NCBI GenBank assembly: GCA_964497475.1
Contig: CAZCDM010000150.1
Span: 1 to 5,702, forward strand
Source of the DNA: CAZCDM01 sp964497475
GTDB taxonomy: Bacteria; Planctomycetota; Phycisphaerae; SM23-33
Direction of reading: 5' to 3'
Length of the DNA stretch: 5,702 nt
A program made the position numbers and the translations under genes. A model generated the notes under the pieces. It was not told the origin of the DNA. It searched no databases and saw only the letters and a program-made list of their open reading frames with translations. Of this stretch, positions 1 to 5,702 are shown one piece after another; the stretch's first letter is position 1, and every line of letters starts with the position of its first letter.

Positions 1-50
1 CCTGCTCTGGTACCGCCGAAAACACCGATTGACCGTTTTGAGATAGTTAC

Positions 51-1154
51 TTAGTCTTCCGGCCGATAGGCGAAGTCGTTCTGCTCGTGGCTGAGTTGCA
101 GCACGCGAATCTGCCGGCGGACTTCCGGCAGTGTAATGATCGGCTCGGCGTTGTTCCGCAGGACGTCGAATACATTCTCGTAGAATCGTTGCGGGCCGCT
201 GGGCAGGGATCGCAGGGTGTAGCCGACCGAGCCGTCGAGCAGCTCCTCGTCGATCTGCCAAGATTCCTCCTGCCAGGGCAGCTCTTCGCGGGGGTAGTCC
301 CGATCGACCGACCAGTTCTCCCAGAAGGGTTGGTCGGGCGCCTCGGCCGGGTCGTAATACCGCCAGACGATTCGCTCGAAGCCAGCCTTCATCGTGCCGC
401 ACGTGCCGGAAATGGTGTACAGGCTCTCCTCGGGGTAGGCGAGGTATTGCGTGATGTGGATTTCGATGACCGGCGCCCGGCGGGCCGGGTCGTAGAGCGT
501 CAGGCAGTCCAGGTCGTCGGCATCGCCGCCGAGATGATGGTTGCTGTCCATGCGGCAGAAGACCTCCGGCTCGCATTGGTCGCCGAAGAGCACCAGGGCC
601 TGGTCGATGGCGTGGGGGCCGGTGTTAAAGAGCGTTCCGCCCATGTTGCAGCGGAGGGTCTGCCAGTCCCACCGGCGGCGGAACCCGCCCCAGGTACTGC
701 GGACGTGGATGATCTTGCCCAGCACGCCCGAGGCGATGACTTCCTGGATCTTGTCGAAGAACGGCTGGAGGCGGTTGTTCTGGAAGGGCAGCAGGAGGCG
801 GTTGGCTTGGGCGGCGGCCTGGGTCATGCGGTCGAACTCGGCCACCGTCGGGGCCATGGGTTTTTCGCAGACCACGTGATAGCCCCGGGCCAGGGCGTCG
901 AGCGTGGCCGGGACGTGCAGCGGCGTGGGTAGGGCGTTGACGAAGACGTCGAACTCCCCGGCGGCGAGCAGCTCGGTGTAGTCGCTGTACGCCTCGGCCG
1001 AGAGTTCATTCTTTGCGTCGTCACGACGCTCGGCCAGCAGGTCGGCTACGGCGGTGATGGTGAACTTCTCCGGCAGAGTCCTCAGGCAGTGGGCGTGAAT
1101 CTTATAGCCGCTGCGGCCCTGGCCGGCGATGGCGATGCGAAGGGGGGCTGTCAT
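51..1154 (-). CDS. Gfo/Idh/MocA-family NAD(P)-dependent oxidoreductase
   Basis: Predicted cytoplasmic sugar or polyol dehydrogenase of 367 residues, a usual length for the family. Residues 6-16 form the first Rossmann strand and glycine loop (IAIAGQGRSG, GxGxxG at G11-G16). Asp38 at the end of the second strand suggests NAD(H) preference. EKP at 97-99 carries the conserved lysine (Lys98). The C-terminal-domain motif GGTLFNTGPHAID (172-184) supplies His181 and Asp184; Asn177 stands where many members have Asp. The start is the ATG at 1154, because AAGGA lies 8 bases upstream. The longer frame opening with GTG at 1190 would begin inside a likely -10 box and adds 12 non-conserved residues. The gene is divergent from the sulfatase, which suggests a role in sulfated-sugar catabolism, but the family covers many substrates and the exact reaction cannot be read from sequence. 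Family assignment is firm; substrate is unknown. Confidence 0.93.
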   Translation of the reverse strand: MTAPLRIAIAGQGRSGYKIHAHCLRTLPEKFTITAVADLLAERRDDAKNELSAEAYSDYTELLAAGEFDVFVNALPTPLHVPATLDALARGYHVVCEKPMAPTVAEFDRMTQAAAQANRLLLPFQNNRLQPFFDKIQEVIASGVLGKIIHVRSTWGGFRRRWDWQTLRCNMGGTLFNTGPHAIDQALVLFGDQCEPEVFCRMDSNHHLGGDADDLDCLTLYDPARRAPVIEIHITQYLAYPEESLYTISGTCGTMKAGFERIVWRYYDPAEAPDQPFWENWSVDRDYPREELPWQEESWQIDEELLDGSVGYTLRSLPSGPQRFYENVFDVLRNNAEPIITLPEVRRQIRVLQLSHEQNDFAYRPED

Positions 1155-1162
1155 GGGGGCGG

Positions 1163-1167
1163 TCCTT
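1163..1167 (-). promoter_or_regulatory. Ribosome binding site that sets the oxidoreductase start
   Basis: On the minus strand this reads AAGGA, followed by an 8-base spacer and the ATG at 1154-1152. It favours this ATG over the in-frame upstream GTG at 1190. Confidence 0.7.
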
Positions 1168-1188
1168 GCGGTGGTGAATAAACCGGGC

Positions 1189-1217
1189 ACTTTACGATCC
1201 TCGCGGTGGGCTGTCCA
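1189..1217 (-). promoter_or_regulatory. Candidate sigma-70-type promoter for the oxidoreductase
   Basis: Minus-strand TGGACA (1217-1212, five of six to TTGACA), an exact 17-base spacer, then TAAAGT (1194-1189, four of six to TATAAT). Transcription would begin near 1182, giving a leader of about 28 bases that contains the AAGGA site. Position, spacing and direction all fit, but this is a motif match by eye, and PVC-group promoters are not well defined. Confidence 0.5.
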
Positions 1218-1233
1218 GTGTTTCCCCGGTCAG

Positions 1234-1262
1234 TTGCGATTCTTCGCGGGACTTGGTAGCAT
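1234..1262 (+). promoter_or_regulatory. Weak candidate promoter towards the sulfatase
   Basis: TTGCGA (1234-1239), a 17-base spacer, then TAGCAT (1257-1262); each box matches the sigma-70 consensus at four of six positions. The predicted transcription start, about 7 bases past the -10 box, falls at or next to the ATG at 1270. Such matches arise by chance, so this is tentative. Confidence 0.25.
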
Positions 1263-1269
1263 CCCCTGT

Positions 1270-1395
1270 ATGAAAACCAAACAGCCGAACATTCTGTTCA
1301 TGCTGGCCGACGTCGAAGCACGGCTGCCCGAATCGAACCCTGACTTCCACCCCTGGCAGAACCCCCCCCCCTTGCCGATCCCCATGCATGTCTGA
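1270..1395 (+). pseudogene. Sulfatase-like N-terminal remnant or upstream leader ORF (41 aa)
   Basis: This 41-codon frame begins MKTKQPNILFMLAD, which closely resembles the first strand of type I sulfatases (PNILFILADD and variants) and parallels RPNLVYILADD at the start of the intact gene downstream. Similarity then stops: the remainder is rich in Pro, Asn and His, crosses a ten-C run and ends at TGA 1393-1395. The intact sulfatase starts in the same frame 12 bases later. Only the first of the two metal-binding aspartates is present, and there is no catalytic cysteine, so it cannot be a working enzyme. No strong Shine-Dalgarno precedes its ATG. Likely explanations are the stub of a deleted tandem sulfatase gene or a translated leader; a frame error at the C run is also possible. 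The sulfatase-like beginning is visible; its history and whether it is translated are inference. Confidence 0.5.
1362..1371 (+). repeat. Ten-base poly-C homopolymer tract
   Basis: An uninterrupted run of ten C residues inside the short sulfatase-like frame, 36 bases before the sulfatase ATG. Such tracts are prone to slippage in replication and to sequencing error. Confidence 0.95.
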
Positions 1396-1399
1396 AAGG
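1394..1399 (+). promoter_or_regulatory. Ribosome binding site of the sulfatase
   Basis: GAAAGG followed by an 8-base pyrimidine spacer (CCCTTTTT) and the ATG at 1408. It overlaps the TGA (1393-1395) of the upstream short frame, so ribosomes finishing that frame would end on the sulfatase initiation region. This supports 1408 as the start. Confidence 0.65.
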
Positions 1400-1407
1400 C
1401 CCTTTTT

Positions 1408-2877
1408 ATGACTGCTGCGAATCGTCCGAATCTGGTGTATATTCTCGCGGATGACATGGGCTATGGCGACGTCCGTTGCCTCAACCCCGAGTCGAAGATT
1501 CACACCGCCGCGTTGGATCATATGGCTGCGGGGGGCATGGTCTTTCGTGACGCCCATGCCAGCTCGGCGGTCTGCACGCCGAGCCGCTACAGCATCCTCA
1601 CCGGGCGGTACAACTGGCGTTCGACGCTCAAGGACAGAGTATTGTTCGGCTACGATGGGGCGCTGGTAGAACCGGGGCGGATGACGGTGGCATCGCTGCT
1701 CCGCCAGCAGGGGTATCGCACGGCCTGCGTGGGCAAGTGGCACCTCGGGTGGAACTGGGCGAAACATTCAGATGACCCGAAGGATATTGATTTTACCAGA
1801 CCGGTGACTGGCGGGCCGACGGATGTGGGCTTTGACGAGTTCTTCGGCATTATCGGTTCGCTGGATATGGACCCGTGTGTGTACGTCGAGGGCAACATGC
1901 CCCAGGCCGTGCCGGAGGAGTCTTTTGATGGGGATGACGATCCCAAGACGATCCGCCGGACCGGGCCGATTGCGTCGGGGTTCGATTTTGACGATGTGCT
2001 GCCGGCCTTTACGCGGCGGGCGGTGGAGACGATCCATCGGCTGGGCCGGGGCGACGAGCCGTTCTTCCTGTACCTGCCTCTGACGGCTCCGCACACGCCG
2101 ATCCTGCCGAGCGAGCAATTCCGCGGCAAGTCGGGCACGAATGAATATGGCGACTTCTGCCTGCAGGTGGATGATATCGTCTCGCAGGTCACGGCTGCCC
2201 TGGAGGCGACGGGCCAGGCTGACAATACGATTCTTATCTTCACGAGCGATAATGGCTGTTCGCCCAATGTGGATTTCGAGGAGCTGGCGGCGGTGGGGCA
2301 TCATCCGAGTTATCACTTCCGCGGGCACAAGGCGGACATCTACGAGGGTGGGCATCGCATTCCGTTGTTGATCCGCTGGCCGGAGCGGATCGCGCCGGGG
2401 AGTGTTTGCGATGAGACGACCTGCCTGGTCGACCTGCTGGCGACGATGGCAGAGATTCTCGGGGCCGACGTGCCCGATGAGGCCGGCGAGGACAGCGTCA
2501 GCAACCTGCCGCTGTGGACCGGCCAGTCGATGGATGACTCGCTGCGTGAGGCGACGGTGCACCATTCGATCGACGGGTCGTTTTCGATCCGGCGAGGGCG
2601 ATGGAAGCTGGAGATGTGTCCCGGCTCGGGCGGGTGGTCGTATCCGCAGCCGGGACCGGAGTGCGAGGGCTTGCCCCCCATGCAGCTCTACGATCTCCAA
2701 GCCGACGTCGGCGAGCGGGTCAATCGGCTTGCCGAGCACCCGGAGGTGATTGAGGAGCTGACGGCCTTGCTGACGCGGTACGTCGAGCAGGGGCGCAGCA
2801 CGCCGGGGTCGCCGCAGCCCAACACGGGCGGGCCCTGGTGGCCGCAGCTTTGGTGGATGGACCGACCGGCGAGGTAG
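1408..2877 (+). CDS. Formylglycine-dependent type I sulfatase (arylsulfatase-like)
   Basis: Hydrolyses a sulfate ester; 489 residues, normal for the family. It carries the sulfatase signature C-T-P-S-R (56-60) followed by LTG (64-66), with Cys56 as the residue converted to formylglycine by a maturase not present in this window. Other active-site positions are visible: Asp15 and Asp16 (YILADDMGYGD), Lys110 and His112 in GKWHLG, His229 in APHTP, Asp281 and Asn282 in TSDNG, and Lys308 in FRGHKADIYEGGHR. The C-terminal subdomain contains RRGRWKLE and LYDL, as expected. All catalytic residues are kept, so it should be active. No signal peptide or membrane segment precedes the catalytic domain, which begins by about residue 6, so it is predicted cytoplasmic; many environmental sulfatases are exported. 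The divergent oxidoreductase suggests processing of an imported sulfated sugar. Subfamily and substrate (galactose, fucose, N-acetylhexosamine or other sulfate) cannot be assigned by eye. Confidence 0.96.
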   Translation: MTAANRPNLVYILADDMGYGDVRCLNPESKIHTAALDHMAAGGMVFRDAHASSAVCTPSRYSILTGRYNWRSTLKDRVLFGYDGALVEPGRMTVASLLRQQGYRTACVGKWHLGWNWAKHSDDPKDIDFTRPVTGGPTDVGFDEFFGIIGSLDMDPCVYVEGNMPQAVPEESFDGDDDPKTIRRTGPIASGFDFDDVLPAFTRRAVETIHRLGRGDEPFFLYLPLTAPHTPILPSEQFRGKSGTNEYGDFCLQVDDIVSQVTAALEATGQADNTILIFTSDNGCSPNVDFEELAAVGHHPSYHFRGHKADIYEGGHRIPLLIRWPERIAPGSVCDETTCLVDLLATMAEILGADVPDEAGEDSVSNLPLWTGQSMDDSLREATVHHSIDGSFSIRRGRWKLEMCPGSGGWSYPQPGPECEGLPPMQLYDLQADVGERVNRLAEHPEVIEELTALLTRYVEQGRSTPGSPQPNTGGPWWPQLWWMDRPAR

Positions 2878-2887
2878 TGCGTGAGGC

Positions 2888-5266
2888 TCAGTCGGCTGCG
2901 TCGAGAACCTCGCGGACTTTTTCGCCCAGAGCCTTGGCGGAGAACGGTTTCTGGAGGAAGTGTACGCCCTCGTCGAGTACGCCCTGATGGGCGATGACGT
3001 TGGCGGTATAGCCGGACATGAAAATCTTGGCGATGTCGGGATGAATTTCGCTCAGCTTGGTTGCGAGATCGCGGCCGTGCATTTGCGGCATAATGACGTC
3101 GGTGACCAGCAGGTCGATCGGGCCGTCGTGTTCGTTGGCGATCAGGATGGCCCGGCTGGGCGTGGCCGCGGCCAGCACGCGGTAGCCCATGCGGGCGAGC
3201 ATTTTTTCACCCATGGCCAGGATGGGCGGTTCATCCTCGACCAGCAGGATCGTTTCCGTGCCGGTGGGGTAGGTGTCGGTCGGTTCGGCCGGGGCTTGCT
3301 TGGTGGGCGAGGAGGCTCCGGCGGCGGGCAGGTAGATGTGCAGGCTCGTGCCCTGGCCCGGCTCGGAGTAGACATTCACGAACCCGCCGTTCTGCTTGAT
3401 GATGCCGTAGGCCGTGGCCAGGCCCAGCCCCGTGCCCTCGCCGATGCTCTTGGTTGTGAAGAAGGGCTCAAAGATGTGCTTGCGGGTTTCGCCGTCCATA
3501 CCCCGGCCATCATCGTTCACGCCGAGCATGACGTAGGTGCCCGGAAGAAAATCCGGGTGGGTGTTGCAGTAGTCCTCGTCGAAAGAGACGGCGGCGGTTT
3601 CGATGGTGATCTTGCCCGCCTCGTCGATGGCGTCGCGGGCGTTGATGACGAGGTTGGTCAGTAGTTGGTCGACCTGGGCCGGGTCGATATGCACCGATTC
3701 GATGCCCTCGCCCGGCTGCCAGAGCAGGTCGATATGCTCGCCGATCAGTCTGCGGAGCATGCTGATCATGCTGGCGATGGTTTCGTTGAGGTTCAGGAGT
3801 TTGGGGGCGATGGTCTGCCGCCTTGCGAAGGCCAGCAGTTGTTTCGTCAGGTCGGCCGACCGCAGGGCGGCGTTGTGAATCGCTTCGAGGTCCTGGCGGC
3901 TGGGGTCATCCTGGGGCGTGTCCTGTAGGAGCATGTCAGCATGGCCGAGGATGACGTTGAGCATGTTGTTGAAGTCGTGCGCCACGCCGCCGGCGAGTTT
4001 GCCCACGGCTGAGAGCTTCTGCGACTGGAGCAGTTGCTCCTGCAGTTCGGTGCGTTCCTTTTCGGAGGTCTTCTGGTCGGTGATGTCCTGGGTGATGATC
4101 AGGACGCGAGGCTCCTGGTCGGACTGGGGTGGTATGTAAACGGAGCGGTTGGCGTAGTGACGCCCGCGAAACTCGACCTCATAGTAGACGTCCTCGCCCT
4201 GGAAGGCACGACGGATTGGCTCTTGGAGGGCGTCCCACAGTTCCGGGAAAACCTCCTGCACCGTCCGGCCGACGACCCTCTCGGGTTTCAGCCCGGCAGC
4301 GATAAACGCCTTGCCATTGGCCGCTTCGTACCGCAGGTCCGGGCCGAGAAGAAACAGGGCTCCTTCGGGGAAGTTCTCGGCCAGGCAGCGGTATCGTGCT
4401 TCGCTTTCGCGCAGGGCCTGCTCGGCCTGCTTGCGTTCGGAAATGTCCCGGTAGACCACGGCCACCGCTCTGACCGCCCCATCCGAGTCGAAGATCGGAT
4501 TGAGTTTCGACTCGCTGTAGACCAGCGTCTCGCCGATGGCGATGGCATCTTCGACGAGCAATTCTTCCTTCGTCTCGAAGACCCGGTCGATCCGGTCCAT
4601 CCACAGCTGCATGAAATCGGGAACATGGCCGAGGCCTTCACGAATCGACTTGCCGATTACCTGCTCCCGCGTCGCACCGACGTGGTCGATCGCGGCCTGG
4701 TTGGCGAAGATGTAATTGTAGTCGCGATCCCAGACGAGGATGCAGTCGGAGGTGGCTTCGGCGACGGCCTGGAAGCGGACCTCCGCATTGCGGAGTTCAA
4801 ACTCGGCCCGCTTGCGTTCGGTGATGTCGTTGACGAACCCGAGGTATCGGTTCTCGTCGATGCACGAGCCCGAGACGGTCCACCATCGCACCTGGCCGCC
4901 CTTGCAGACGTACCGAAGCTCGGCCTTGCACGAGCCGGTCTGCCGCAGCGTCTGGAAAACCTCCAGGCCCTTTCGGCGATCGTCCGGGTGCAGGATATCG
5001 GCAATCGACATCTGCGTGAGTTCCTCGGCCGGGTAGCCGGTGATCGCTTCGGCCGCGGGATTGACCTCGGTGTATTGGCTCTGACGGTCGGCGATAAACA
5101 TGCCATACGGCGCGAGGTTGAAATACTGCCTCCAGCGGTCCGTGTCCGACGCGCAGGCCGGGTCGATGCAATCCGGGCCACACTCTTTGCATGCGGCAAT
5201 TTTCGCCTTGGCATCGAGCCAGAGCTGATAAAGCTCATCGTAGCTGGGCTTGTCCTGGTTGCTCAC
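2888..5266 (-). CDS. Soluble PAS-PAS-PAS hybrid sensor histidine kinase with C-terminal receiver
   Basis: A 792-residue two-component sensor. Residues 26-38 hold a compact cysteine cluster (CX2CX3CX4C). Three PAS/PAC units follow at about 43-152, 165-280 and 290-400, each ending in a typical PAC linker (DITERKRAE, DISERKQAE, DITDQKTSE). HisKA lies at about 411-482 with phosphoacceptor His430 in AGGVAHDFNNML. The HATPase domain (about 528-648) has an N box at NLVINARDA (538-546), a G1 box at DDGRGM (585-590), FEPFFTTK (599-606) and GTGLGLA (611-617). The receiver (about 671-788) has acidic Glu677/Asp678, phosphoacceptor Asp723, Ser751 and Lys773. No transmembrane segment is seen, so the sensor is cytoplasmic. 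The start is GTG at 5266, with GGGGA 6 bases upstream; the next in-frame Met is residue 56, inside PAS1. It has no output domain, so phosphate must pass to a separate partner, or the receiver tunes the kinase. The gene ends 10 bases from the convergent sulfatase. The signal is unknown. Confidence 0.95.
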   Translation of the reverse strand: MSNQDKPSYDELYQLWLDAKAKIAACKECGPDCIDPACASDTDRWRQYFNLAPYGMFIADRQSQYTEVNPAAEAITGYPAEELTQMSIADILHPDDRRKGLEVFQTLRQTGSCKAELRYVCKGGQVRWWTVSGSCIDENRYLGFVNDITERKRAEFELRNAEVRFQAVAEATSDCILVWDRDYNYIFANQAAIDHVGATREQVIGKSIREGLGHVPDFMQLWMDRIDRVFETKEELLVEDAIAIGETLVYSESKLNPIFDSDGAVRAVAVVYRDISERKQAEQALRESEARYRCLAENFPEGALFLLGPDLRYEAANGKAFIAAGLKPERVVGRTVQEVFPELWDALQEPIRRAFQGEDVYYEVEFRGRHYANRSVYIPPQSDQEPRVLIITQDITDQKTSEKERTELQEQLLQSQKLSAVGKLAGGVAHDFNNMLNVILGHADMLLQDTPQDDPSRQDLEAIHNAALRSADLTKQLLAFARRQTIAPKLLNLNETIASMISMLRRLIGEHIDLLWQPGEGIESVHIDPAQVDQLLTNLVINARDAIDEAGKITIETAAVSFDEDYCNTHPDFLPGTYVMLGVNDDGRGMDGETRKHIFEPFFTTKSIGEGTGLGLATAYGIIKQNGGFVNVYSEPGQGTSLHIYLPAAGASSPTKQAPAEPTDTYPTGTETILLVEDEPPILAMGEKMLARMGYRVLAAATPSRAILIANEHDGPIDLLVTDVIMPQMHGRDLATKLSEIHPDIAKIFMSGYTANVIAHQGVLDEGVHFLQKPFSAKALGEKVREVLDAAD

Positions 5267-5284
5267 GTCGGTTCCCCGTCAAGT

Positions 5285-5321
5285 CAAGAGCGTCTTGGCC
5301 TGTGAAGAAACGCGACAGGCC
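5285..5321. repeat. Two adjacent inverted repeats upstream of the kinase gene
   Basis: The first is CAAGA-GCG-TCTTG (5285-5297), a perfect 5-bp stem with a 3-base loop. The second is GGCCTGT, 11 bases, ACAGGCC (5297-5321), a perfect 7-bp GC-rich stem; the two share base 5297. They sit 19 bases upstream of the kinase GTG and 49 bases past the glycosyltransferase stop. On the minus strand neither is followed by a T run, so a simple intrinsic terminator is not supported. They could be operator half-sites, leader hairpins or chance. Confidence 0.4.
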
Positions 5322-5369
5322 CGTGCCCTACCGTACCCGAATCGGGCGGTGGATGCAGCAAAAAACAGC

Positions 5370-5702
5370 TCACCGTTGCAGGCAGGGGGGCGGATGATGT
5401 CCGGTCAGAACCCATCGATACACATCCCGGAAGCTATCTGCAATGGCGGGCCAGGTGTATCGCTGCTGGATGAGGGTTCGTCCTCGGGCTCCCATCGCGG
5501 CAAGGTCTGGCAGGGGGGTATGGGTTGCCTCGTCGATTGCTTCAGCGAGGCCCTCGACGCTCGGGCGGATCCACCAGCCGCACTGGTGGTCGATCAGACC
5601 CTGCCATGGCGCGCCGTGGGTTGCAATCGCCGGCCGGGCCGCTGCCAGTGCTTCGGCTACAACCATGCCGAAGTTCTCGCTCGGCGAGGGCAGAATCACC
5701 AG
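5370..5702 (-). CDS. Glycosyltransferase, GT4-like (group 1), C-terminal part, partial
   Basis: The 110 C-terminal residues of a nucleotide-sugar-dependent glycosyltransferase with a GT-B fold; the 5' part lies outside the window. The frame is open to the right edge, whose last codon reads Leu. The visible segment starts LVILPSPSENFGMVVAEALA, containing the EX7E motif of retaining GT4 enzymes (Glu9 to Glu17 of the fragment) that contacts the donor nucleotide sugar, then the usual RPAIATHGAPWQGLI and GWWI segments. The tail RYTWPAIADSFRDVYRWVL matches the closing helix of many family members. It would act in the cytoplasm on a polysaccharide, glycolipid or glycoprotein precursor; donor and acceptor cannot be told from this end. 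It is co-directional with the kinase, 103 bases upstream of it, which is not tight enough to claim an operon. The family call is good; the gene is truncated only by the window edge. Confidence 0.88.
   Translation of the reverse strand: MVILPSPSENFGMVVAEALAAARPAIATHGAPWQGLIDHQCGWWIRPSVEGLAEAIDEATHTPLPDLAAMGARGRTLIQQRYTWPAIADSFRDVYRWVLTGHHPPPCLQR

Noticed and set aside
19..39. AAAAC ... GTTTT inverted repeat downstream of the oxidoreductase as a terminator
   Set aside because: Only a 5-bp A/T-rich stem with an 11-base loop; too weak to support a terminator.
87..932. Plus-strand open frame (281 codons) opposite the oxidoreductase
   Set aside because: Shadow frame with low-complexity Gly/Val/Arg content; the minus strand has the family motifs.
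1155..1190. GTG at 1190 as the oxidoreductase start
   Set aside because: It would sit inside the likely -10 box, lacks a Shine-Dalgarno and adds 12 non-conserved residues; the ATG at 1154 has AAGGA at correct spacing.
1327..1345. Minus-strand GGGTTCGATTC resembling a tRNA T-loop
   Set aside because: The flanking bases do not form a five-pair T stem, and no matching acceptor, D or anticodon arms are found.
1393..1407. Read-through of the in-frame TGA joining the short frame to the sulfatase (selenocysteine or recoded TGA)
   Set aside because: TGA ends both the kinase and the glycosyltransferase genes here, no selenocysteine hairpin is evident, and the fusion would place two copies of the same first strand in a row.
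1768..2739. Long minus-strand open frame (323 codons) opposite the sulfatase
   Set aside because: Arg- and Pro-rich shadow of the sulfatase, with no motif; the plus-strand frame carries all the catalytic residues.
4034..5305. Long plus-strand open frame (423 codons) opposite the kinase
   Set aside because: It lies antisense to a clearly conserved kinase frame and has no recognisable domain. GC-rich codon bias commonly opens such antisense frames.
5336..5346. CCCGAATCGGG palindrome between the glycosyltransferase and kinase genes
   Set aside because: Only 11 bases long, with no second copy in the gap; expected by chance at this GC content.
5697..5699. GTG at 5699 as the start of a 109-residue protein
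   Set aside because: The frame stays open to the window edge and the segment is the interior of a GT4 domain, so the GTG encodes an internal valine.

Overview
The window is GC-rich and densely coding. It holds four recognisable genes and one short broken or upstream reading frame. I see no RNA gene, CRISPR array, insertion sequence or integrase. A Gfo/Idh/MocA oxidoreductase divergent from a formylglycine-type sulfatase, beside a soluble multi-PAS hybrid kinase, suits a polysaccharide-degrading bacterium of the Planctomycetota (perhaps Phycisphaerae) or a related PVC lineage. That placement is inference from gene content and GC, not from a phylogenetic marker.

Layout: positions 1-50 are non-coding and lie downstream of the oxidoreductase. 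An oxidoreductase gene (51-1154, minus) and a sulfatase gene (1408-2877, plus) are transcribed away from each other. The 253-base gap between them holds a good minus-strand promoter candidate, a weaker plus-strand one, and a 41-codon frame. That short frame starts like a second sulfatase, runs through a ten-C homopolymer and stops 12 bases before the true sulfatase start, in the same frame. The sulfatase then meets, tail to tail and only 10 bases away, a long minus-strand gene for a PAS-PAS-PAS-HisKA-HATPase-receiver hybrid sensor kinase (2888-5266). A 103-base gap with two adjacent inverted repeats separates the kinase from the 3' end of a GT4-type glycosyltransferase gene (5370-5702, minus), which runs off the right edge.

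How the genes may work together: the sulfatase would remove sulfate esters from a sulfated sugar, and the oxidoreductase could oxidise or epimerise a released sugar with NAD(H). Both look cytoplasmic, because neither has a signal peptide, so the substrate would be an imported mono- or oligosaccharide. The kinase and glycosyltransferase need not belong to that pathway. The kinase has no DNA-binding output and no cognate regulator in view.

I found no obvious new multi-gene system. The best leads are the sulfatase-like short frame with its C10 tract, the compact four-cysteine cluster at the kinase N-terminus, and the lack of an export signal on the sulfatase.
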